Notes under the pieces: model-generated | The model's input: only the letters and a program-made list of their open reading frames with translations | Told to the model about the DNA's origin: nothing | Database searches by the model: none | Assembly (NCBI GenBank): GCA_026003755.1 | Contig: BPHV01000001.1 | Coordinates: 1,338,393-1,402,392, forward strand | DNA length: 64,000 nucleotides | Direction of reading: 5' to 3' | Origin: Candidatus Roseilinea sp. | GTDB lineage: Bacteria > Chloroflexota > Anaerolineae > J036 > Brachytrichaceae | Shown: positions 28,844 to 37,084 of the stretch, in pieces | Layout of the letters: every line of letters begins with the position of its first letter | How positions within the stretch are numbered: position 1 is the first letter of the stretch | Translations under genes and position numbers: made by a program

Positions 28844-29166
28844 ACGGCCACGCCCTCGCGCCGGACATTCATGAGGAACGGCGTATTTCGCCTCCGATAG
28901 TCCGCGGATGTGACGAAGGCTGTGGAGATCACCACGTCGTGCCTCAGGCTGACCTCCGCCGCTGCCTCGGCCGTCCTCCGGATGAGGGCGCCATAGTCGA
29001 ACGGGCCGCGCATGACGCACAGCACATCTATATCGGAACCGGCTTCGGCATCTCTGCGCGCCTGAGAGCCGTACAGCACCACCGCTTCAAGTTCTCCTCC
29101 GAGCGTCTCGGCCAATCGAGCGCGATATTCTTCAACGATCTCTCTGACGCGGTCAGATCGGTTCAT
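28840..29166 (-). CDS. MNT-type minimal nucleotidyltransferase, partner of the HEPN protein
   Basis: 108 residues from ATG 29166, with GGAGG four bases upstream. G33-S34-Q-A-R-R-D-A-E-A-G-S-D45-I-D47 is the GS-X10-DxD signature of polymerase-beta-type minimal nucleotidyltransferases. A later HDVVI carries the third acidic residue. In characterised MNT-HEPN pairs this protein transfers AMP to the HEPN partner and silences it. The gene lies ten bases after the methylase stop and overlaps the HEPN start. Intact. An upstream in-frame start (29214) lacks a ribosome site and would overlap the methylase end. Confidence 0.85.
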   Translation of the reverse strand: MNRSDRVREIVEEYRARLAETLGGELEAVVLYGSQARRDAEAGSDIDVLCVMRGPFDYGALIRRTAEAAAEVSLRHDVVISTAFVTSADYRRRNTPFLMNVRREGVAV

Positions 29167-29176
29167 CTCGCCTCCT

Positions 29177-32136
29177 TCAATCGGTTTGGAACAGGGATTT
29201 CTGTGCGTCTGCAAACGCCGTGCGCTTGCCCTCCGCGCGCAGCGTCGGGCGCTCGCCGAGCAAGGCGTTGACCAGCTTCCAGTCCTCTAGCTCGCCGTGG
29301 CAAGACCTCGAAGAGCGCCTGCGCCAGTTTCCAGAACGGGCCGTCCTCCAGGAGGTGGCGCTCGGCGAGATAGCGGACCAGGTCGCTGCGCTTCTCTTGC
29401 TTCCACAGGAGCATGCCGCGGTGGAGCGCGTCAATGAGCGGCGGGTTCGGGTCCATTCCCAGGCCGCGGCGGCTGGCGCGGTCTTCGAGAAGCGCGAGAC
29501 GGCACGTCGAGCCATCCACCACGAAGATCCCGTGCCCGCGGGCGACCTCCATGGCGTTCTCCGAATCGCCACCGATCTGCACCACCAGCCGCGCATCGTC
29601 CCAGGCCTGTTCCGCCGCGCCGTAGAGGTTCGCCCAGACGTAGTAGAGGGTGGAGAGGTTGTCGCCGCGGAACTCTCCCGCGATGGCGTCGCGCGCCGCC
29701 TGCTTGGCGAGATCCAGCAGTTCGGCGATGCCGACGGGGGTCCCGTCCGCCTTCTCCACGCGCTCGTACTTGCCGAAGACGCCGACCGCGGGGCCGTAGC
29801 AGGCCACGATGAGGTCCGCCCCGCGAAAGCCGTAGGACCAGAAGCGCTTGACGGACTCCTGCGACGACCTGCTCGATCTCTTTGCGCACCTGCTTGAAGG
29901 ATGCGGCGCTGCCGACGACGCGGGAGCGGCAGCTAACCGTGATGGAAGAAGCCAACGCCGACGCACCAAGCGCGACCGATCGCACCTCACGTTCCGTATC
30001 AATCGGCCATGTCGCATCAATACTCAGACCCGCGTCAAAGAGAGCCTGGATCAAAGCTGTCCACGCCTTGGTGGACTGGTGCGCGAACATGATGGAGATG
30101 ACGCCGTCGGGTTTCAGCACGCGGTGCGCTTCCGCGAGCACGGCCGCGAGCTTAGATTTGAAGTGGGCGTCCGCCTTCTCGGCATCGCCTCCGTGGCGAT
30201 GCTTGAGAGCGGTCGCCTCATCGCCCTTGGGCGTCAGCGGCGTGACGAGTGCTTCGGGGATCACCTCGCCCAGCCCGCGCTTGAGCCAGACGTAGAAATA
30301 GTCGGATATATCCCCATAGGCGATGGCATCGAAATAGGGCGGGTCGGTAACGACGCAATTCATCGTTCTAGATCCGATGGCAAGCGACTCGCCGTCCCCG
30401 CGAGTAACACTCGCCGACGTTCCATCGCCTTCTCGCTGCAATACTCGCAGCAGCCACTCGAGTTGCCCGCCCGCGTTGCCGGATGACTCGGAAAAAGGAT
30501 TCACCTCCGGGTAGTCCCATTTCATCGGAACTGCCTGAGCATCAAACGGCGTTTCCACTTTCTCTCCGCCAGGGTTCCAGCGCCCAACGGTGCACAGGCG
30601 AGCCGACACTTTGCTGACCCACAGCCCGAGATAATTGCCCACCGCCTTGCGGTACTCTTCGTCCTCGATCTCCTTCTTCATCTCCTCCAGCGCCTCGCGG
30701 AGGCAGGTGACGAAGGTCTGCATGGCCACGAGCTGGCGGGGGTTGAAGAGGGAGCCCCAGGTCTTCATGCCGTAGAGGTGGACGCGAATCCCAGTGGAGT
30801 TCGAGACATCGTCGTCCGCGTCGTCGGCGTTGATCTCCGGCAGGATTAGCTCGCCGGGCCGCTCGACTTCGATCTTCGCCGCCTCGCGGAAGGCTGCCAG
30901 GTCGCTCTCTTCTACCGGCCGGTACCGCTTCCCGCCCTTGTCTTCGGTGATCACCGCCACCATCCGCTCGCCCATCTGCCCCGCTTGACCGGCCCAGCGC
31001 AGATCCGCCTCGGAGGTCGGCTGCTCGCAGAAGGGGCAGATGGCCGGCCCGCGCTCGCGTTTCGTGCCTTCGATCCTCTCGATCTCTTTCCCCTCGGCGA
31101 TCCCGAAGCGAACCGTCTTGCGCGCTTTGTCCACTGCCATCGTCAGCGCGACCTTCTTGTCCGGCTTGTTGCAGACAAGGAGGCTTCGCAGGAGCGGGAT
31201 CTCGCCGCGACAGGAGGGGTTCAAGCACGGCGCCGTGCGCGCCCAAAGGTAGCCGACCACAGGCCGGCCGTCCTTACCGGGGGGATAGAGATGCCCGATC
31301 TTCTCCCGCGCCCGCTCGAGGATCCAGTTCGCCCACTTCTCCACGTCGTGGGCGAGGACATTGGGAACTTCGATCTCTTGCTCGACCTGCTTGCCGAACT
31401 CCTCCATGGCCACCTTGCGCCGTCCCGGCTTGCCGTACTTCTGCGGGAACTCGCAGGTCGCCCGGAGGATGAGATAGGCCACCGGGTTGTAGTCGTTGGC
31501 GATGGCCTGGCAGCCGAGCCGCCCTGCCTCCAGCGGGATCGCACCACCACCAGCGAAGGGGTCGAGCATGGTTGGCGTCTCGCCGCCGTAGGCCGCCTTC
31601 ACCAGCTCCCGCGCGATGCGCAGCACCTCGCGGCCCTGCGAGTTCTCGGGATCGGAGGTCTCCCACTTCACCAGCGAGCGGTCGTCGAGCAGGTACTTGG
31701 GCTCGGGCTCCTTCTTGGCCTTGCCCGCCTCGAAGGCGAGCGACTCCGGCGACCACTTGGCGATGAACATGAGCAGCCGGTGGCGCAGCGTGTCCGGCAT
31801 GCCGTCGTAGGGCCGGTATGGGTCCGCGTCGCGATGGACGTGCTGCCCACGCCGGTAATACTTCAATTCCGACGGCACCTGCGTCTTGAGATGGCGCTCC
31901 ACCGCCGCGCGGAACTCCGCCGGGCAGCGGGGGTCGTCGGGATCGGGCACGAGCGAGGCGAACACCACCGCCCGCGAGGCCGCCAGCGGCCGCCGCGCCC
32001 ACCAGAGATGCAGCGTCGAGATGTGCCCGTGCCGCAGGCTCTTGTCCCGCACGCTCTCGGCGGAGATCTCCCGGATCGGCAGCGCCACCTCGATCAGGCG
32101 GGGGCAGTCGTTGCCGTTGTTTCTCCGCCCGCTCAT
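29177..32136 (-). CDS. DUF1156 DNA methylase with zinc-ribbon (COG1743-like), frame-broken near the C-terminus
   Basis: Starts at ATG 32136, overlapping the previous stop (ATGA). The N-terminal 70 residues carry the DUF1156 signature (LIEVALPIREISAESVRDKS, then HLWWARRPLAASRAV). Motif I of amino-methyltransferases is DPFAGGGAIPLEA (about 190); CxxxC and CxxC pairs near 304 and 367 look like a zinc ribbon; motif IV DPPYFDAI is near 600. It should methylate adenine or cytosine amino groups in DNA, probably marking self. The frame is intact to about residue 750, shifts near 29890 and again near 29300, and the C-terminal sequence (ending SLFQTD) finishes at 29177. Both motifs lie before the breaks. 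A full protein would be about 985 residues, normal for the family. Confidence 0.8.
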
Positions 32137-33371
32137 GATTGCCGGCGCTCCTTCCAGAGGCGGACCACGAAACGGTCCTCTTCTTCAATAAGGTCCGGCT
32201 CCGTCCCGTTGTGGGCACGCATGGACTCGATAATCCGGTTGCGCACCCCCATTCCGAAGTGCTCCACATAGCCGTAGTCGCGGAGAATCTCCTTCAGAAG
32301 CTCGTTGCGCGCGACTCGTACGACACCGAGCTTCATCTTCTCTACGGTCACACCGTTTGGAAGTCGGCCGGGGGAAATGATTTCCAGCCGATCACGATAG
32401 AGCGAAACCTCGATGTCCGTGCCCTCACGAGCGTAGTCGCGATGCGCGACCGCGTTGACGATTGCCTCTCGTACCGCATCGAGGGGGTATGCCTTCTTCC
32501 TGCGCCGGCGGCCTCCTTCGAGCCAAGCCATGCTCCCCATATTGCGGTTCACGAAATCCACCGCACGATCAATGACACCCCTGTCCAGAACACGGCCGCG
32601 CGCGGAAACTACCGAAACCAGCGGTCCTCGAATCCGCTCCTCGTCGATCGTGTTGTATTCCTTTTCCGTGCCCGGGAAGGCCACTGCCGTCACGCCTGCC
32701 TGCGGCAGACGACGGTTCGGGTTTTCGCCGAAGAGCAGGAGGCCGGCGACCGAGGCGCAAAGGTTGCCTCCGGCTTCAACCAGCAAATCGGAATTGAGCA
32801 GGAACTGTCGCCACGCTTCGACATCCTTCCGATCTGGCAGCGACCGCTTCAGAATGACGCCGAAGTAGTTTTCAAGCCGGCTCATATCGAGACTGTGGAT
32901 GCCGGTGTTCGGGACCGGCTTGATCTCGTACCGAACGAGCCGCGCTGCTTGATACAGTCTTGCCTCTTCCTCGCGTGTGGCTTCGCGCGAGGTGCTCCCA
33001 ACACGAATGTACGTGACCCACGCATTGCCCCGCCTCGCCTTGTACGGTTTTCCCGGGCTGTCGGGTGGAAGCTCCACGATCCCCACGATCTTACCGTCCT
33101 CCATCGTTATCGAGCTCCACACCGGGATGATTGCCGGCTGCAGGTTTTGCCGTGCGATGTTCATCACCCACTCCTCAGCTTGCTCGCGGCTTCTGGTCAG
33201 TCCCGCAATCCGGCCGTCATCCTCCACTCCAAGCAAGACCACGCCCCCCTCAAGGTTGAGCAAAGCGGCCATCTCAGTCGCCAACGAGTCCGGGTGGACA
33301 TCATCACGTTTGAACTCGACACGAGAGTTCTCCCCGTTGGCGATGAGTTCGAGCAATTCGGTCTTGTTCAT
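32133..33371 (-). CDS. Schlafen/AlbA_2-type ATP-binding protein
   Basis: 412 residues. The N-terminal part (about 10-130) has ESRVEFKRD-type sequence, NLEGGVVLLGVEDDG and RVGSTSREAT, the AlbA_2 (Schlafen-like) fold. The C-terminal part (about 290-400) contains DAVREAIVNAVAHRDY and LEIISPGRLPNGVT, typical of the HATPase_c_4 domain fused to it in COG2865-type proteins, ending in a winged-helix-like tail. These proteins are usually annotated as transcriptional regulators or ATP-dependent helicase-like; several occur in defence islands. It starts four bases after the TrlF-like stop and its own stop overlaps the methylase start. Intact. It could regulate the operon or recognise nucleic acid (inference). 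Confidence 0.8.
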   Translation of the reverse strand: MNKTELLELIANGENSRVEFKRDDVHPDSLATEMAALLNLEGGVVLLGVEDDGRIAGLTRSREQAEEWVMNIARQNLQPAIIPVWSSITMEDGKIVGIVELPPDSPGKPYKARRGNAWVTYIRVGSTSREATREEEARLYQAARLVRYEIKPVPNTGIHSLDMSRLENYFGVILKRSLPDRKDVEAWRQFLLNSDLLVEAGGNLCASVAGLLLFGENPNRRLPQAGVTAVAFPGTEKEYNTIDEERIRGPLVSVVSARGRVLDRGVIDRAVDFVNRNMGSMAWLEGGRRRRKKAYPLDAVREAIVNAVAHRDYAREGTDIEVSLYRDRLEIISPGRLPNGVTVEKMKLGVVRVARNELLKEILRDYGYVEHFGMGVRNRIIESMRAHNGTEPDLIEEEDRFVVRLWKERRQS

Positions 33372-33374
33372 CGG

Positions 33375-36080
33375 TCAGAACCCGTACTTCCTGCGCCGCG
33401 TTTCGAATGCCTCGCGACCACCTTCGAGAATCTCCTCCACGAGCTCCCGGACGGATTGCGAGTCGATCGAGCCCATATGCTCAGGAGCAATCCGCGCACG
33501 GCCTCCCTCGGCCTCGCCAGAGGCGGAGAGGCCGAGAATCAACTCGGCGTCGCCAAGCACTGGGATGTTGGCGTTATGTGTCGAGAAAATAAACTGTCTC
33601 CGTTGCTTCTCCTCGCGCATACGGGGCACCACCCCTTCGGTGATGAAGCGGTTGTCGAGGTCGTCCTCGGGTTGGTCCACGATGAGCGGAGCATCCGACT
33701 CGAGCAGCAAGAGCAGAAGCACCGCGGTGGCTTTTTGTCCCGTCGAAAGGTCCTCCAGCTCCTGCCAGACCGGGGGATTGCCGGCCGGAGCGGTGTTGAG
33801 GCGGATCGCCGTGGTGGGGGGTAGCTCGAGCTCCTCGATCCGCATGAGCACCTCTGGGTCAGACTTGGCAAGGCGTTCCGCTTGCGCGGGGGTGATCCCG
33901 TAGGCCTTGCTCAGCGCCTCGGCGCCAGAACGACAGGCCTCGACGAAATGCGTCAGGGAGAGATCGGGCACCTTCCGCAGGCTCTCGATCGCCTCGGACA
34001 TGCGGCCGCCGATCTCGTCGCGCAGAATCTGGAAGAGTGGTTCACGATTGCCAGCCGAGGTGACCTCGACCTGCACGCGGTTCTGGAGCTTCTTTGAGAC
34101 ACTCTTCGCAGCCTTGTCGAGGGCGCGAAACTCCTCGGCCTTTACGTCCTCCCATTCAGCGAGTAGCTCCCGCCGCTTGTCCGCAAGTTCCTTCTCTGTT
34201 CGCTTCAGCAGCGCGAGGCGGTCTTGGAGCGGGCGCAGCTCCTCGATCCGCCGTCGCAGCCGGATGAACTCCTCGCCGTCCACACGGGACTTCTGAAGCT
34301 CGCGCAGGATCCTTTCATACTCCGCCTGAACCTGTTGCTTGCGAGCCTCCCAGTCGGCGCGCACCTGAGCCATTCCCTCGTCGGCCCGTTTTAGGGCGCT
34401 TTTCAGGTCATCAGCAATGCGGGTGAGATCACGCTCCAGAGCGGCAAGCACCTGATTCGCTCGTGAAAGAATATCCTTGCCGGGAAGTTCCTCCAGCGCC
34501 CTCTCCGAGAGGAAAGTGCGGTCGATAGGCAGTTCACGCTTTAACGTCTCCAGGGCTTCACGGAAGGGAGCAAGGCGTTCAGGAACGGAAGCGAGCACGC
34601 GTTCTTCGCGTACTAGAAGGCTCTGCTCTCGCAACCGATCCTCGAGGCCCGCCTCTTGGAATCGTTTGAGCGTTTCTTCCAGCGCCGGTAGTGCGGCGAG
34701 CCGCTCTTCGAGAGCCTTGATCTCATTACGCGTGTCGCACAACGCGCGACGGTTCTTCTGGAGATCGCGGCACAGTGACGCCTTGCGCTGAAGGAGCGAC
34801 TCGCCATGCTCGACAAAGCGATCGAGCAGTCGCGTGAGCTTCTCGCGGCTCTTGGTGAGCTCGGATATTTCGTGCTGCCCATATACTTCGATTCTGGGCA
34901 GAATGTCCCGCGGCACCAGATTTGATACCGCACCGTCTCTCTCTCGTACCAGCGGTGGGTTCGGGATGGTCCGTTCGATTCGGTACTCGCGGATGGTCGG
35001 GCGTTTCACCCGTACGAGGAGCGAGATCTTGGTGCCGTTGCGTAGTACATGCCGCACGATCCCCTCATGCGCTTTGCGCGCTTCGTCACCGATCGGTTCG
35101 AGTCCAAGTGCGGCGCGGATGCTCTCGATGACTGTGGATTTTCCTGTCCCGCGGCCACCCACGAGCACATTCAGGTTGGGATTCAAATGGACGGCGACAC
35201 CGTCAAGGAATCCTCCTTCCCAAGCCAAGGCGACGAGTTCCGCATGCCGCTCGGGTTCCAAGGCTCCCGTTTTGGGGTTCAAGCGAATGCGGGAGCCCGG
35301 ATCGAGGAAGGCCTGCCGCAATCCTTCGATGCTGACCTCAGACATCTTGATCCAGCAAGTAGCTGTGCGGTCCTCGAGGTCCTCAGGCTTGACGACATCC
35401 TTCGCATTGACGACTGCGATGGCCAGCCGGTCCTCGGGCGGGTGCTTACGGCGGTAGTCTGCGTTCCGGTTCTCAACGATCTGACGTACATCCTGGGGCA
35501 GGTCCTCAATCGGCCCCGGAATCTGGATGGCAAGAAGGTTTTCATCCTGCCATGCTTGGATCCTCGCCTGCCCCTTCAAAACGCTAAAAAGTCCCCCATC
35601 GTTGGTCACGTGCGCCGCTATTGCGATGCCGCCCTGGCTCCGAACACAATCTAGCAGGTCGGTGAAGTTTTTGTTTGAAAGCGCGGAGGATGGGCTAGTA
35701 TCCCTAATGCCGAACTCCCCGAGGTAGCGTTCAAGCGTGTCCTCGCTCGTATCCGGCGGGTACAAGCACAGGACGTGAACGCCTTCGCTTGAAGCCAGTT
35801 CGAACCCCGGGAAGATGTGGACGTTCGTACCTTTGGCCGCTGCTCGGAAGGCTGCCACACTGCTCACACTGTTGTGGTCTGTAATAGCGAGTACAGCGAT
35901 GTTGAGCTTGAGGGCTTTCTCCACAATCGCCCGGACGTAGGTGGCTGCATCCTCACTCGACGCCTGCCCGCGGAATGTTGCGCTATAGTGATGAGAATTC
36001 ACCTGGAGGGCGCATCTATAGAACCGCGCACCAGAGGGGAGCGTGAGAGCGTCTGCGATGGGGTCGGTTTTGGTCCTCAT
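33375..36080 (-). CDS. TrlF-like PHP-domain / SMC-like ATPase fusion
   Basis: 901 residues from ATG 36080, overlapping the helicase stop (ATGA). Residues 20-230 form a PHP-type metal-dependent phosphoesterase-like domain, with LAITDHNS at 65-71 as the metal site. Walker A GGRGTGKST is at 308-316; a long charged coiled coil runs from about 430 to 680; the ABC signature LSTGQKATAVLLLLL is near 776 and Walker B LIVDQPEDDLDN near 797. This is the arrangement of TrlF-family AAA-like ATPases, a Rad50/SMC-type head with an N-terminal PHP nuclease-like domain. Expected role: ATP-gated DNA scanning and cleavage. Intact. It sits between helicase and AlbA-type protein, consistent with a DNA-targeting complex. 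Confidence 0.85.
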   Translation of the reverse strand: MRTKTDPIADALTLPSGARFYRCALQVNSHHYSATFRGQASSEDAATYVRAIVEKALKLNIAVLAITDHNSVSSVAAFRAAAKGTNVHIFPGFELASSEGVHVLCLYPPDTSEDTLERYLGEFGIRDTSPSSALSNKNFTDLLDCVRSQGGIAIAAHVTNDGGLFSVLKGQARIQAWQDENLLAIQIPGPIEDLPQDVRQIVENRNADYRRKHPPEDRLAIAVVNAKDVVKPEDLEDRTATCWIKMSEVSIEGLRQAFLDPGSRIRLNPKTGALEPERHAELVALAWEGGFLDGVAVHLNPNLNVLVGGRGTGKSTVIESIRAALGLEPIGDEARKAHEGIVRHVLRNGTKISLLVRVKRPTIREYRIERTIPNPPLVRERDGAVSNLVPRDILPRIEVYGQHEISELTKSREKLTRLLDRFVEHGESLLQRKASLCRDLQKNRRALCDTRNEIKALEERLAALPALEETLKRFQEAGLEDRLREQSLLVREERVLASVPERLAPFREALETLKRELPIDRTFLSERALEELPGKDILSRANQVLAALERDLTRIADDLKSALKRADEGMAQVRADWEARKQQVQAEYERILRELQKSRVDGEEFIRLRRRIEELRPLQDRLALLKRTEKELADKRRELLAEWEDVKAEEFRALDKAAKSVSKKLQNRVQVEVTSAGNREPLFQILRDEIGGRMSEAIESLRKVPDLSLTHFVEACRSGAEALSKAYGITPAQAERLAKSDPEVLMRIEELELPPTTAIRLNTAPAGNPPVWQELEDLSTGQKATAVLLLLLLESDAPLIVDQPEDDLDNRFITEGVVPRMREEKQRRQFIFSTHNANIPVLGDAELILGLSASGEAEGGRARIAPEHMGSIDSQSVRELVEEILEGGREAFETRRRKYGF

Positions 36081-36223
36081 TTGCCTTGCTCCTCGGTCTG
36101 GGAAGGGGCCTCGACTTCCTCGCCCTGCTGCGCCCAGTCGGCTTCCGTGACGACAAACTGGATCTGCCGGTACAGCGTCTCCAGACTGAGCTTCGAGATT
36201 GGATCCTGGATTATATGAAGTCG

Positions 36224-36280
36224 GGGGGCAGACATCTTGTCTGCTTCTGATCTGGCAGGCTGGAAGCCTGCCCCCCAGCC
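36224..36280. repeat. Two-hairpin REP-like palindromic element inside a gene
   Basis: Plus strand: GCAGACATCTTGTCTGC (7-bp arms) followed after 9 bases by GGCAGGCTGGAAGCCTGCC (8-bp arms), framed by G- and C-runs. This is a widespread type of dispersed bacterial palindrome. It lies inside the helicase C-terminal coding region and is translated in frame (GAGFQPARSEADKMSAP). Confidence 0.7.
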
Positions 36281-37064
36281 CTTGCAGAAGGTGACGACGT
36301 AGAGCCAGGCCCGCTCCCCGAGCTGGCGGAGCTTGTCCACCTCTGGGCCGGTCAGGACGATGGCCCCCGACTGGGCGCGGCCCTTGACCTCGATGAAGCG
36401 TTTCTCGCCATTCGGCCCCTCCGACCGGATGTCGTAGTGCTCGCCGTCCTTGCTCACGTCCCTGGCGTTCCAGCCACGGCTGCGCTCATAGCGCATGGCC
36501 ACGTCCATGGCGATGGCCTCGACCTCGTCGTCGCGGCGCATCGGAACGCCCTTCGACGGCACCTCATCCGTCTCGACCGTGGCCACCGGGGCGGGGACGA
36601 TCACGGCCTCCGTCAGAACGTCCGGGAGGTTCGCCGTCAGCTTCATCATGAGATCCAGCTCCTTGAGGCGTTCTGCCTTCCGCGCCTTCAACTCCTCGAT
36701 CCGGCGCCGCAGTCGCTCGACCTCGTCGTTGTTGTCCTCGCCGAAGAGCTGAGCCTGTTGGAGGTCGTTCAGCTCCTCCTGCAGCTCGAGGATGAGATCC
36801 GTGAAGGCTGTGTTCAGGTACGCCCGCCGCAGCTCGCACTCCTCGGCTCGGACGGCCTTGACCTGCTCGAGCTGCCGCTCGGTGATCTGCTCGTAGGCCC
36901 AGGCCTGGATTTCTTCGGCCGTCCGCGACTGCGAGATCCGGTACCGGCACGGCCGTTTCCGGGGCAACACAGTTGAGCAGGTACGATGGGCGACGTCGTG
37001 CGAAGGCCCATGTGGTCTTGAACGACCACCGCCAGCCGCTCGTGTGCGATCCTCTTCTTTGAGC

Positions 37065-37084
37065 TTGCCGGCTGGAAGCCCGCC
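37065..37084. repeat. Second, shorter REP-like palindrome in the same gene
   Basis: GCCGGCTGGAAGCCCGCC is a diverged single-hairpin relative of the element at 36254-36272. Minus-strand reading gives GAGFQPAS, nearly the same peptide as the other copy. Confidence 0.6.

Noticed and set aside
32139-33824. 561-codon plus-strand frame
   Set aside because: Lies opposite the intact AlbA-type and TrlF-like genes, which have clear motifs.
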